A DNA stretch of 64,000 nt from Azophilus sp965214305 (GCA_965214305.1 OZ243949.1:2767196-2831195), one strand, 5' to 3'; shown: positions 24,748-34,139, counted from the stretch's first letter. Notes: generated from the sequence alone by a model not told the origin. Program-made: numbers and translations.

Positions 24748-26612
24748 CCATCCTGAAATTGCAAGGCGTGCAGCCGGGCGTATAGGCCACCCCGGGCCAG
24801 CAGCTCATCATGGGTGCCGAATGCCTCGACTCGGCCAAGGTGCATCACCAGTATTCGGTCGGCCTGTTGAATGGTTTGCAGGCGGTGGGCAATGAGTATC
24901 GAGGTACGCCCGGCGGTTAGCTCGGCCAGCGCATCCTGAATCAGCAGCTCCGTTTCCGTGTCCACTGATGCCGTGGCTTCGTCGAGAACGAGAATCTCCG
25001 GATCGGCGACCAATACCCGGGCGAAAGCGAGCAGTTGGCGCTGGCCTTGGGAAAGATTCTGCCCGCGCTCGGCCAATAGGGTGTCGTAGCCCGCTGGCAA
25101 TGCCGCAATGAATGCGTGCGCGTTCGCGCGTTTGGCCGCAAGTTCGACGGCGCGGGCGGCAATGGCCGGGTCGCCGAGCGCGATGTTACCGGCAATTGAG
25201 CCCGAGAATATGTGGAAGTCCTGCAACACCACGCCGATGCGCCGACGCAGGTCTTCGCTGTGGATGTGATTTAAATCGATGCCGTCAAGGAAGATGCTGT
25301 CGTCGTCAAAGTCGTAGAAACGTCCGAGCAGGCGAATCAGCGTGCTTTTGCCGGAGCCGGTGGGTCCAACGATCGCCAGCTTCTCACCGGCGCGAATGCG
25401 GAACGAGACATCGCGCAAAACGGGTATGCCCGGCTCGTAGGCGAAAGCGACGCGCCGAAATTCAATTTCCCCCTTCAGCCGGCTCGGCAAGGCCACCGGT
25501 TTTGCCGGCTCCCGTACACGCTCGTCCCAGTCGAGGGCCTGGAAAATCCGTTCACCGCTCGCCATGGCTCGAAATAAAATGTTGGTTTGTTCACCCAAGG
25601 CAACAATCGGGTGAAAGAGCATGTCGATGAAGCGGGTGAATAGGATCACGCCACCCAGCGACAGGCGCTCTTGGATGACATCCCCCGCCCCGTAATACAA
25701 AACGATGCCGATGGCGATCTGTGCCATGCTGTCGTTGAGGGCGCCGTAGAGCGTCTCCCAACGGGCGGAGCGGAGTTCGTTGCCCAGGTTTTCGCGATTG
25801 ATTTCGGTATAGCGGTCCAGGTTGAAAGACTCTCGCCCGGAGAGTTGCACCACCTGCAAACCGGCCAGATTCTCCTGCATGTTCTGATTGAGGGCCGACA
25901 CCGAAGCGCGCACCAGCCGAAACAGTTCGCGGGTGGTGCGGCGGAACCACCAGGTAAAGGTGCCCATGACGGGCAGCATGAGCAGGAGGATCAGCGTCAA
26001 TTCGACATCAATGCTCAGCATGATCGTCAGTGCCACCAGGAAGGGCACGAATTCGCCAATTAGGGTGCCGATGCCGCGCAACAGTTCGTAAAGCGACTCG
26101 ATGTCATTGGTCACCCGCGTCATAACACGGCCCACCGCAACCCGGTCATAAAAGGACGACGGGCGTCTTTCCAGGTGGCTGAACAGGTCCAGCCGCAGGT
26201 CGCGCAGGCCGTTGATGACGGAACTGGTTAGCGTCAGCCGGTGCGCGTGGGCCGCCGCCGTCCAACAGAGGTGGATTAGGGCATACAGCAGGCAGGCAAC
26301 GGCCAGCGGATGCACAGCCAGCGTTGTCGCCAGACCCTCCGTCAGTTCGACCATGCCGAAATCCGGCGCAAGCTGCTCGGTTTCGCCGCGAATAACGTGG
26401 TCGATCACGACCAGCGACACAATGACCGGCAGCAGCACTTGCAAGCTTGACGCGGCCAACACCAGTATGCCGCTTGCGGCAAAGGTCAGCCGATACGGTT
26501 TCAGCCACTTGAACAGGCGCTTGAGCAACTCGGTGTTGAGCACCGCGCCGGACAACTCGGCATCGAACAGCGAATGGTCGCGGCGCACCTGGGCTTGGCC
26601 TGTCTCGGTCAT
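24744..26612 (-). CDS. ABC exporter half-transporter, catalytic-Glu subunit
   Basis: This 622-residue protein is a six-helix exporter domain fused to an ATPase domain. Walker A is GPTGSGKST, the signature is the degenerate LSQGQ, and Walker B is EILVLDEATASVD with the catalytic Glu. The partner upstream has the reverse pattern, which is how BmrC/BmrD- and TM287/288-type heterodimers look. It has an extended first periplasmic loop (RGETEQLAPDFGMVELTEG). The start at ATG 26612 has no strong ribosome site; translation may couple to the upstream gene, 76 bp away. Substrate unknown; these pumps often export drugs or lipids. Confidence 0.9.
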   Translation of the reverse strand: MTETGQAQVRRDHSLFDAELSGAVLNTELLKRLFKWLKPYRLTFAASGILVLAASSLQVLLPVIVSLVVIDHVIRGETEQLAPDFGMVELTEGLATTLAVHPLAVACLLYALIHLCWTAAAHAHRLTLTSSVINGLRDLRLDLFSHLERRPSSFYDRVAVGRVMTRVTNDIESLYELLRGIGTLIGEFVPFLVALTIMLSIDVELTLILLLMLPVMGTFTWWFRRTTRELFRLVRASVSALNQNMQENLAGLQVVQLSGRESFNLDRYTEINRENLGNELRSARWETLYGALNDSMAQIAIGIVLYYGAGDVIQERLSLGGVILFTRFIDMLFHPIVALGEQTNILFRAMASGERIFQALDWDERVREPAKPVALPSRLKGEIEFRRVAFAYEPGIPVLRDVSFRIRAGEKLAIVGPTGSGKSTLIRLLGRFYDFDDDSIFLDGIDLNHIHSEDLRRRIGVVLQDFHIFSGSIAGNIALGDPAIAARAVELAAKRANAHAFIAALPAGYDTLLAERGQNLSQGQRQLLAFARVLVADPEILVLDEATASVDTETELLIQDALAELTAGRTSILIAHRLQTIQQADRILVMHLGRVEAFGTHDELLARGGLYARLHALQFQDG

Positions 26613-26688
26613 TGGACGGCGTCACCCGTTTGCCGTTGCGGAATCCGGCCTTTCGATCCATTGAGCAACAACAAAAACATTCAAGCGC

Positions 26689-28470
26689 TCAACGGTTGGC
26701 TTGCCGCAACGGGGCGGGGTTGGGTGCATCGACCGGACTCGTTGCACCGCCGCCCTCGCGTTGCCTCCGTTCGAGTTCCACATACAACCCCTTGCGCCGC
26801 ATCAATTCGTCGTGGCTGCCGGTCTCGACGATGCGGCCAGCGTCAAGCACGATCACGCGGTCGCAGTGTCGAGCCGTGGAAACCCGGTGCGACACCAGAA
26901 CGGTCGTTTTGCCGCGCCGCAGCCGGCTTAGCCTTTGCAGAATGCGTTCCTCGGTTTGTGTATCGACGCTGGAGAAACAATCGTCGAGCAACAGCACCGG
27001 TGTATCGCGAATCAGCCCGCGAGCCAGGGTGGCGCGTTGCACCTGCCCACCGGAGAGGGTGACGCCGCGCTCACCCACAACCGTATCCATCCCATCCGGA
27101 AAGGCCTCGATGGTTTCCTTCAGTCCGGCGGCGGCGGCGGCGGCCCATATGGTTTCCAGAGACCGGTCGGGATCATCGTAGGTTAGGTTTTCCCGCAATG
27201 TTTGGCTGAACAAAAAGTTAACTTGCGGCACCAGTGTTACTTGGGCGCGCAATACGCTCAGCGGAAAAGCGCGAATATCCGTGCCGTCGATAAATACCCG
27301 GCCCGCGGGCGGGTCGAGCAAACGCGCGAATTGCTTTAGCAGTGTTGTCTTGCCGGCCCCGACCCGGCCCATAATGGCGATGGATTCCCCTTGCGGCACA
27401 ACAAGCTCGATGGCACTGAGCACGGCGGGCAGCCCCTCGCCGTAGCGGAAGGTCAGGTTGTTTACCGCAAGGTTGCCGCGTATCGGCGGTAATGGCTTAG
27501 GCGCTGGCCGGTCCTCGATTTCCGGGCTCAGATCGAACACCTCGAAAAGCCGATTGCTGGCCACCGCCGCCCGCTGAAACAGATTGACCATGAATCCGGC
27601 CACCCGAAACGGCTGCACGACCATGTTCACATACATCAGAAAGGCGACCAAGGCACCCGTTGTCATTGTGCCGTCGAGCACTTGGTAACCGCCAAACCCG
27701 ATGATCGCGATGGAACATAGGGCCGCCAAACTCGGCATCCAAGCCATCATCAGCGAATTGATCCTCGCCTGCCGATAGAAGGCGTCCGCGTAGGACTGAT
27801 TGGTGCGGTCGAAGCGCGCAATCTCGTTTTTTTCCTGGGCCATGGCCTGAATGGTGCGAATGCCGGAGAGGTTTTCCTGTACTTGGGCACCGAGGTCCGA
27901 CAGCCGATCCTGCATCTCCTTTGAAGCGGCTCCCATTTGCCGTGAGGCGTACTTGGCGTAGTAATAGACGAACGGCAGCGGCGGCAGCAGCAACAAGGTG
28001 AGGGACGGCGAGTAGTACAGCATGAAACCGAACCCGACGACGGATGCATAGACCAGAATGATGAGCAGGATACTGCCCATGGAAATGAGGCGCTGCACCA
28101 GGCTGATGTCCGCCACCGCTCGTGTCATCATGTCGCCAATGCTGTGTTTGGCGTAGAACTTTGCGCCCTGTGCCTGCAAAGCGCTGTACAGCGACCCGCG
28201 CAGGTCGAAGGCGACGCGCATCCCGGCGCTGCGCACCGCATAGCGGGCATAGGTGACAAAAACATAGCGGGCGGCGACCGCCACGGCGATGCCGAGCACT
28301 TGGGTGCGCACCGCGCCGTCGCCGCCCGCTATTTTATCGATGCCCTGGGCGAGAAAGAATGGCACCAATGCCTCGAAAAACCGCGCAAACCCAAAGCTGA
28401 TGATGCCGCCGGCCAGGCGCAGCCGGTAGGGGTACACGAAGGGCAAGAGGCGAAGCAGTGATTTGATCAT
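26689..28470 (-). CDS. ABC exporter half-transporter, degenerate Walker B subunit
   Basis: This 593-residue half-transporter has helices over about residues 10-310. Its ATPase domain has Walker A GRVGAGKTT (near 365), a canonical LSGGQ signature and Walker B LLLDDCFSSVD, where Asp replaces the catalytic Glu. With the partner gene (LSQGQ, but Glu present) the pair would make one consensus and one degenerate ATP site. The asnS gene precedes it by 42 bp, so asnS-ABC-ABC probably form one transcript. Confidence 0.92.
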   Translation of the reverse strand: MIKSLLRLLPFVYPYRLRLAGGIISFGFARFFEALVPFFLAQGIDKIAGGDGAVRTQVLGIAVAVAARYVFVTYARYAVRSAGMRVAFDLRGSLYSALQAQGAKFYAKHSIGDMMTRAVADISLVQRLISMGSILLIILVYASVVGFGFMLYYSPSLTLLLLPPLPFVYYYAKYASRQMGAASKEMQDRLSDLGAQVQENLSGIRTIQAMAQEKNEIARFDRTNQSYADAFYRQARINSLMMAWMPSLAALCSIAIIGFGGYQVLDGTMTTGALVAFLMYVNMVVQPFRVAGFMVNLFQRAAVASNRLFEVFDLSPEIEDRPAPKPLPPIRGNLAVNNLTFRYGEGLPAVLSAIELVVPQGESIAIMGRVGAGKTTLLKQFARLLDPPAGRVFIDGTDIRAFPLSVLRAQVTLVPQVNFLFSQTLRENLTYDDPDRSLETIWAAAAAAGLKETIEAFPDGMDTVVGERGVTLSGGQVQRATLARGLIRDTPVLLLDDCFSSVDTQTEERILQRLSRLRRGKTTVLVSHRVSTARHCDRVIVLDAGRIVETGSHDELMRRKGLYVELERRQREGGGATSPVDAPNPAPLRQANR

Positions 28471-28512
28471 GAAGCGGGCTGCCTGCTCGCGGGCGTTGGC
28501 GAGCTCTGCGAG

Positions 28513-29892
28513 CTAGAAACTTGCGTTCCTCGGTGTGCGCGGAAACGGAATCGCATCGCGGATGTTTTCCATGCCGGTCATATAGAGCACGAGCCGCTCC
28601 AGCCCCAAGCCGAAACCGGCGTGGGGTACGGTACCGTAGCGGCGCAGGTCCCGATACCACCAGAGTGTCTCGCCGAGCCCCTGTTCCGCCAAGCGTTCGT
28701 CGAGTACCGTCAGGCGTTCCTCGCGCTGGCTGCCACCGATGATTTCGCCGACACCGGGTACGAGCACATCCATAGCGGCAACGGTGCGTTGGTCGTCGTT
28801 GCGGCGCATGTAGAAGGCTTTGATGTCCTTGGGGTAATTCATGACCACAACCGGGCCCTTGGCGTACTCCTCGGTCAGCCAGCGCTCGTGTTCGGTTTGC
28901 AGGTCCAGACCCCACTCGACCGGATAGTCGAAACGGCGGCCAGAGCCCTTGAGCGCGTCGATGGCGCTGCTGTAGTCCATGCGTACAAAGTCGGTGTCGA
29001 TGATTTGCCGTAGGCGGGTAATGGTGCCGGGGTCGATGTGCTGCTCGAAGAAGCCCATATCGTCCGGGCAGGCGTCCAGCACCCCTTGGCTGACCGATTT
29101 GAGGAAATCCTCGGCCAGGTCGGCCAGGTCGGCGAGGTCGGCAAAGGCGATTTCCGGTTCAATCATCCAGAATTCCGCCAAATGGCGGCTGGTATTGGAG
29201 TTTTCGGCGCGAAAGGTCGGCCCGAAGGTATAGACCTTGGAGAGTGCGCAGGCATAGCTTTCCACGTTGAGCTGTCCGGATACGGTCAGCCAGGTTTGCT
29301 CGCCGAAGAAGTCCTCGCGGAAATCGCTATCAGGCCCGATGCTGCCCAGGGTCGAAACCCGGAACAGTTCGCCGGCGCCCTCGCAATCGTTGGCGGTGAT
29401 GATTGGCGTGTTAACCCAGAGAAAGCCGTGCTGCTGGAAATAGCCGTGTACCGCCTGGGTGATGGCGTTGCGCACCCGGGCAATGGCACCAAAGGTGTTG
29501 GTGCGAGGGCGCAGATGCGCCACCGTGCGCAAATATTCGAACGAATGCCGTTTTTTGGCGATGGGGTAGGATTCGGGGTCATCGACCCAGCCCAGCACCT
29601 CGACGGTGGCCGCCTGAATTTCGCGGTCTTGGCGCCGGCCTTGCGTGGCCACCAGTTGGCCGGTGATGCGCACCGCACAACCGGCGCCGAGCGCTGCAAC
29701 ATCGCTGTGATAATTCGGCAAGTCCGCGTTCACCACCGCTTGCAAGGTATCGAAGCAGCTGCCGTCCTGTACTTGCACAAAGGAAAACCCCGCTTTTGAA
29801 CTGCGCCGGGAGCGCACCCAACCCTCGATTTGAACCTCTGCGCCCGGTTTTACTTCATGACCCAGGATGGCGCGAATTGCATCTGTTGACAT
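28513..29892 (-). CDS. asnS: Asparaginyl-tRNA synthetase
   Basis: This 459-residue class IIb synthetase charges tRNA-Asn. It has the N-terminal OB-fold (VQIEGWVRSRRSSKAGFSFVQVQDGS) and class II motif 2 (FRAENSNTSRHLAEFWMIEPE). Motif 3 is FGLGLERLVLYMTGMENIRDAIPFPR, and Asn-type specificity is suggested by the FPRTPRNA end. I chose ATG 29892 (MSTDAIRAI) with AAGGGG upstream; the longer frame overlaps the leader. Having AsnS argues against an alphaproteobacterial host. Confidence 0.96.
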   Translation of the reverse strand: MSTDAIRAILGHEVKPGAEVQIEGWVRSRRSSKAGFSFVQVQDGSCFDTLQAVVNADLPNYHSDVAALGAGCAVRITGQLVATQGRRQDREIQAATVEVLGWVDDPESYPIAKKRHSFEYLRTVAHLRPRTNTFGAIARVRNAITQAVHGYFQQHGFLWVNTPIITANDCEGAGELFRVSTLGSIGPDSDFREDFFGEQTWLTVSGQLNVESYACALSKVYTFGPTFRAENSNTSRHLAEFWMIEPEIAFADLADLADLAEDFLKSVSQGVLDACPDDMGFFEQHIDPGTITRLRQIIDTDFVRMDYSSAIDALKGSGRRFDYPVEWGLDLQTEHERWLTEEYAKGPVVVMNYPKDIKAFYMRRNDDQRTVAAMDVLVPGVGEIIGGSQREERLTVLDERLAEQGLGETLWWYRDLRRYGTVPHAGFGLGLERLVLYMTGMENIRDAIPFPRTPRNASF

Positions 29893-30056
29893 TGCTACCC
29901 CTTGCCCGGCGCACCATGCGATAAGCCCCGCTAAAACAGGTTGGGCTATCGTTGTGGCGGTGTGCTCCGGCACTAGACTGGCGAGTTGATTCGGTTCGCA
30001 TGATAATGGAACCCGGCCGCGGATGGATGCGGCGACCAAAGACAACGAGGCAACAG

Positions 30057-30401
30057 ATGGATAACGAATTTAAGGAACGGCTCATGCGGCGCTCGGTTTG
30101 GATCCGCGCATTGCTTATGGCGCTTTATGCCATTGCCTATGTCATCGCCGAGTTGTTGGTTTGGGTGGTGACGATCATTCAGTTCCTCTTCGTGCTGGTT
30201 GCTGGCCGCGCCAACGAGCAACTGCTGCGCTTTGGCAATAACTTGAGCGCCTATGTCTACCAGATTCTTCGCTTCCTAACGTTCAACTCCGAAGCTCAAC
30301 CCTTCCCGTTCTCCGATTGGCCGGATGAGCCGATGGACGACAATCTGTGGACGCAGGAATTCCACGCTCCCCAGCCCCCGGCGGGCGCGGACGAAACCTA
30401 G
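30057..30401 (+). CDS. DUF4389 family membrane protein
   Basis: This 114-residue protein has a cytoplasmic N-terminus (MDNEFKERLMRRSVWIR) and one long or two short membrane segments (ALLMALYAIAYVIAELLVWV, then VTIIQFLFVLVAG). The family block NEQLLRFGNNLSAYVYQILRFLTFNSEAQPFPFSDWP follows. DUF4389 proteins are common in Gammaproteobacteria; the function is unknown. GAGGCAACAG precedes ATG 30057. It is divergent from asnS. Confidence 0.85.
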   Translation: MDNEFKERLMRRSVWIRALLMALYAIAYVIAELLVWVVTIIQFLFVLVAGRANEQLLRFGNNLSAYVYQILRFLTFNSEAQPFPFSDWPDEPMDDNLWTQEFHAPQPPAGADET

Positions 30402-30410
30402 CCTGCGCCA

Positions 30411-30465
30411 TAGGGAGGTCGCGAAAGCGAAAATCCGCTACAAACGCAGCCGCCTCCCATAGACT
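30411..30465. repeat. Short inverted repeat related to the 159-bp MITE family
   Basis: GGTCGCGAAAGCGAAAATCC matches an internal block of the elements at 4027 and 24585. The stretch is bounded by ATAGGGAGG (left) and CCTCCCATAG (right), so it is probably a shortened and diverged copy. Confidence 0.5.
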
Positions 30466-30524
30466 TGGATGGATACGAATGGTTTGGGAGAGAAATCCTC
30501 GCGTCGTTAAACCGGTCGGCTGAA

Positions 30525-30866
30525 CTATTTGCAGTTTCGGTATTCGCCGACCAAGGACCAGGAGTCGTCACCGTGGTCGATGAATCGCTCAGTATTCTTG
30601 CCATTGCCGACACGATGTTTTCGGAGGAAGTTACGGCGAGTGTTTTCACTACCGACTGAGCATTCCGTAGCCCACTGATCGCGAGTAAACCGCTGCGGAA
30701 GTCGGCCTTCGCGTCTCGCTTCTAAGGTAGCTTGAACCAGTGTTCGCGCTCTCGGAATGCGGTCAACGAACCTGCACATCACCTTATCCTCATTAGGACG
30801 CCTCAAGAGACGTTTTGCGTCGACGTACCCACCAATTTTTGCCGCCGCCAATTGATACTCAACCAT
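30525..30866 (-). CDS. Hypothetical protein
   Basis: This 113-residue open frame has no family that I recognise. It is basic in the middle (LRRPNEDKVMCRFVDRIPRARTLVQATLEARREGRLPQRF) and has a polar C-terminus (HGDDSWSLVGEYRNCK). The base composition is less GC-rich than in the flanking genes, and a 64-codon frame lies opposite, so the coding strand is not certain. It stands upstream of the AAA-ATPase gene on the same strand. Confidence 0.35.
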   Translation of the reverse strand: MVEYQLAAAKIGGYVDAKRLLRRPNEDKVMCRFVDRIPRARTLVQATLEARREGRLPQRFTRDQWATECSVGSENTRRNFLRKHRVGNGKNTERFIDHGDDSWSLVGEYRNCK

Positions 30867-30934
30867 TCGCTCGTAATCATACCTGATTCAGGCTGAGAAT
30901 TGACGGGTAAGCCGCGTGGTGACGCAATGACGTT

Positions 30935-32566
30935 TCAAGCGCCCCACACCGTCACGGATCGGCCATCGAGGGATTCCTCGCGCTGATAGAGCTTCTCCTC
31001 CCAAGGCTTTGATGCATCGCGGTCGAAGATCACCAAATGGCCGGACTCGCCTTGGCACCGGTCCATGTAGGCCAGGGTTTGCTCCAGGCCCTCGCGGATT
31101 GTTGCCTCCAAGCTGCCGCGCAGCAGCTTGCACTCCACCACATAGCGCCGCGCTGGCGTCCCGGGCTCGCTTTTTCCGGCGAAGCGGCCGGGTGGCCACA
31201 GGATCAGCAGGTCCGTGCGGCGGCTGCCCAAGGCGTATTCGCGCTCAATGCGCCCGCCGCCGTTCACCACCCGCTGCAGGAACGCCTGCAACAGCAGTTG
31301 CGGCCCCGCCTCCTTGTATTGGAAGCGCTCGATCCAATGCTCCGAGTGTTCCCGGAAGAATCCTTGGAATGCCCCCAGCAGGCCCTCCACGTCGAGGTCG
31401 CCGTCCGCTTTCACATACCACTCGGTCTCTTGGAGGATCATGTCGTCGCTGGCGTACATGAGCTCCCGCGGAATCACCTCCCGATAGATCGGGTTGGCGA
31501 TCCGGCGCGGGCCGCGCTGCGCCAGCAGGCCCAGGTCGCGGACGTACTCCACATCATCGGGGCTCGTTTTAGCCTCCCCGTCGGCGCTGCCGCTCAGCAC
31601 CGGCTCGACCACTCGCCGCACCCGCTCCTCGCGGAGTTTGTCGGCCAACTGGTGCAGGTGCGTTTGGCGGTCCAGGATCAGCGCCTCCCTGGCCTCCATG
31701 ACCGCCTCTGCGTCGATCGTCCGCGCGCGGCCCCGGCTGGCTTTGTCCTCGAGGCACGCTTGGTTCGCCAGCGCGTTGACCAGCCACGGCTGGCCTTGGG
31801 ATTGCTCCCACACCGCCGCCAACGCGCCTTCCGTGAATTGCTGCCCGGTCTGGGCTGTGTGTTGGCTGAGCAGAGTGCGTACCTCGGCCTCGTCGAGATC
31901 GCCCAGCCGCAGCGATTTTGCCTTGATGTTGAAGGCGCTGCCGCCGGTAATGATGTCACCCGCCGCCTCCGAATGGATGCGGTAGTCGCGCACGTCCCGG
32001 ATGCCGCACAGGATGACGCTCTGCGGGAAAGCCGTCGGACGCATGTCGTACCCCGCGCGCAGCTGGCGCAGCACCGAGATCAGCGTGTCGCCCACCAGTG
32101 CGTCGATTTCGTCGATCAGCAGCACCAGCGGCTTGGTGTCCGCGGTGGACCAGCGCACCAAGGTCTCGCGCAAGGCGCCGTGGGGGCCTACGGCTTCCAA
32201 CGACCCTTGCGCGGCGTCATCTAGGCCGCCGCCGGGAAAGGTGATGCGGGCGCGGATGCTCAGTTCGGCAAGAATGGCCTGCATGGCGCCCGCCACGTCA
32301 CCACGGGCGGCCTGCCCGGCCTCCACGTTGGCGTACAGGCAGCGGTGCTCGCCGCCCTCGTTCAGCAGGTCACGGAGCGCCAGCAGCGACGAGGTCTTGC
32401 CGGTCTGACGCGGCGCGTGCAGCACGAAATAGCGCTTCTGCCGGATCAGCCGCAGCACCTCATTGAGTTCAAGGCGCTCAAGCGGCGGGATGCAGTAGTG
32501 GTCCGCCGGAACCACAGGCCCGGAAGTGTTGAAGAAGCGCTCGGGCTTCGGTTGAGTCGCGCTCAC
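30935..32566 (-). CDS. AAA-like ATPase with C-terminal PD-(D/E)xK-type nuclease region
   Basis: This 543-residue protein has an N-terminal P-loop domain of the AAA-ATPase-like family: Walker A APRQTGKTSS near residue 51, Walker B LVLLIDEIDAL near 150, and a helical lid. The C-terminal region has the nuclease-like pattern YALGSRRTDLLILWP, then RRYVVECKLL. This gives the Asp and the E-x-K of PD-(D/E)xK folds at about residues 455-485. Such proteins are widespread, often in variable regions, and their function is not known. It stands alone between two small gaps. Confidence 0.8.
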   Translation of the reverse strand: MSATQPKPERFFNTSGPVVPADHYCIPPLERLELNEVLRLIRQKRYFVLHAPRQTGKTSSLLALRDLLNEGGEHRCLYANVEAGQAARGDVAGAMQAILAELSIRARITFPGGGLDDAAQGSLEAVGPHGALRETLVRWSTADTKPLVLLIDEIDALVGDTLISVLRQLRAGYDMRPTAFPQSVILCGIRDVRDYRIHSEAAGDIITGGSAFNIKAKSLRLGDLDEAEVRTLLSQHTAQTGQQFTEGALAAVWEQSQGQPWLVNALANQACLEDKASRGRARTIDAEAVMEAREALILDRQTHLHQLADKLREERVRRVVEPVLSGSADGEAKTSPDDVEYVRDLGLLAQRGPRRIANPIYREVIPRELMYASDDMILQETEWYVKADGDLDVEGLLGAFQGFFREHSEHWIERFQYKEAGPQLLLQAFLQRVVNGGGRIEREYALGSRRTDLLILWPPGRFAGKSEPGTPARRYVVECKLLRGSLEATIREGLEQTLAYMDRCQGESGHLVIFDRDASKPWEEKLYQREESLDGRSVTVWGA

Positions 32567-32664
32567 GGGGCCGCCACCCGGTTCCGCCCTGATGCGACCG
32601 GCCCGATGATCCCGGTGAACGGTTGTCTGTCGATGGTCAAGCCATCCTTCGACATGTTCTCATC

Positions 32665-33915
32665 CTATCCCCTCTCATCCATGTTTCGCCGGTCCTCGCG
32701 AATGTCGGGGCGTACCGGGTACGAAAGCTCGCCCCGTACTCCGTTGCCCCGGACGGCATCGAGTTGAATGCCCGATTTGAACGGGCTCTGATGCTCAATC
32801 CACGCTATGTCTTGTTGCACGTGTTGCCGCTCATCGCGCAGAAAGCGGGCGACCGCGGTGCGCAGGCCCGCATCGCGAATCCAATGGGCGCTGTAGGTGG
32901 CCCGGGGGAGATAGCCGCGCGCCACCTTGTGCGGCCCCTGGGCACCGGCTTCCACGCGCGCCAAGCCTCGGGCGATGGCGAAATCGATAGCTTGGTAGTA
33001 GCAGGCCTCGAAGTGTAGGAAACGGTGATCCTCAATGCATCCCCAGTTGCGTCCGTAGAGGGTGTCTCCGCCGATAAAGTTGAGTGCTCCCGCGATGTAG
33101 TGGCCGGCGCGTTTGCATAGAACAAGCAGCACCTGTTCGGGCATGGCGGCGCTCACCCGGCTGAAAAATTCCCGGGTCAGGTAGGGCGAACCCCACTTTC
33201 TGGACCCGGTGTCCAGATAAAACCGATAGAACGCATCCCAATGCGCTTCTTGCAGGTCGCTGCCGGTAACCCATTCCACGCTGATGCCGTTGGCCAGGGC
33301 AGCGCGCCGCTCGCGTTTTAGATTCTTGCGCTTTTTCGACGACAACTCGGCGAGGAACGCATCGAAGCTCTCGTAGCCCGGATTGTGCCAGTGAAATTGC
33401 TGATCCATGCGCCGCAGATAGCCGCCCCGGCCAGCGAGTTGCCACTGTCTTTCGGGCATGAAGGTGAAATGCAACGAGGAAACGCCGGCTTCGTCCGCCA
33501 CTTGGGCGGCGGCGGCGAGCAGCGCTTTTTCGATGTCCGGGTCCGCATTGACGGCCAGCAGGCGTCGGCCGGTGGCCGGAGTGAAGGGTACGCTGCCTTG
33601 CAATTTCGGATAGTAACGGCCACCGGCGCGCTGCCAAGCGTCCGCCCAGGCGTAATCGAATACGTATTCGCCCTGGGAGTGGCCCTTCACATACATGGGT
33701 ACCACGCCGAGTACCCTGTTGCCCTCGCTCAGCATCAGGTGGAACGGCTGCCAGCCGGTGCTGGCGGTGGCGCTGCCGCTTGCTTCCAGGGCGTGCAAAA
33801 AACCGTGGGCGAGGAAGGGGTTTAAGGGTTCGCCGGGCGGGTTCGCGCAACGGTTCCATGTTTCCGCATCAATCTCGTCGATGCCATGCAATATGCGCGC
33901 CGTTCGTCTTGCCAT
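32665..33915 (-). CDS. COG3146/FemAB-like N-acyltransferase (GNAT fold)
   Basis: This 416-residue protein of the COG3146 (PF04339) type carries NPFLAHGFLHALEASGSATASTGWQPFHL, then SSLHFTFMPERQ, then the C-terminal acyltransferase half KRKNLKRERRAAL and ALNFIGGDTLYGRNWGC, then HFEACYYQAIDFAIARGL. The bacterial ceramide synthase bCerS of Caulobacter is, as I recall, from this family, but family members also occur in bacteria without sphingolipids. The start is ATG 33915 (MARRTARILHGI), the family's usual beginning. It is the only N-acyltransferase in a window that has the rest of a ceramide pathway. Confidence 0.85.
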   Translation of the reverse strand: MARRTARILHGIDEIDAETWNRCANPPGEPLNPFLAHGFLHALEASGSATASTGWQPFHLMLSEGNRVLGVVPMYVKGHSQGEYVFDYAWADAWQRAGGRYYPKLQGSVPFTPATGRRLLAVNADPDIEKALLAAAAQVADEAGVSSLHFTFMPERQWQLAGRGGYLRRMDQQFHWHNPGYESFDAFLAELSSKKRKNLKRERRAALANGISVEWVTGSDLQEAHWDAFYRFYLDTGSRKWGSPYLTREFFSRVSAAMPEQVLLVLCKRAGHYIAGALNFIGGDTLYGRNWGCIEDHRFLHFEACYYQAIDFAIARGLARVEAGAQGPHKVARGYLPRATYSAHWIRDAGLRTAVARFLRDERQHVQQDIAWIEHQSPFKSGIQLDAVRGNGVRGELSYPVRPDIREDRRNMDERG

Positions 33916-33998
33916 AACGCACACACTAACACGGCTCGTCCCTGAAGCATCATTCGGGTAACGGTTCAATTCAGACATTCCAAAGCGAGCCGTTACCC

Positions 33999-34104
33999 GT
34001 GCATTGGTAGTGGCTCAGTTTCAATTTCCGCCGCCGCAGAGACCACGCCCGTGTTGGGCTGCGGTAACGAAGCGTTGCCAAATTGAGCCGCTGCCTGTGC
34101 ATTG
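33999..34104. repeat. 90-bp MITE (subfamily A) with 8-bp target duplication
   Basis: The element 34007-34096 starts GTAGTGGCTCAGTTTCAATT and ends with inverted CCAAATTGAGCCGCTGCC. A perfect GTGCATTG direct repeat flanks it (33999-34006, 34097-34104). It is about 90% identical by eye to the reverse complement of 48196-48284. It lies just upstream of the GAPDH promoter. Confidence 0.9.
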
Positions 34105-34110
34105 CTTTTG

Positions 34111-34139
34111 TTCTGCATGCCGCGTCAACCGTTTATAAT
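34111..34139 (+). promoter_or_regulatory. Putative sigma-70 promoter of the GAPDH gene
   Basis: A consensus -10 TATAAT is at 34134-34139. The best-spaced -35 is the weak TTCTGC at 34111-34116 (17-bp spacer). The GTG start of the GAPDH gene follows 41 bp later, behind AAGGATTCCAT. Confidence 0.5.

Noticed and set aside
31037..32224. Plus-strand frame of 395 codons opposite the AAA-ATPase gene
   Set aside because: It is the antisense shadow of a gene with clear Walker motifs; its sequence is repetitive in Leu, Gln and Arg with no domain.
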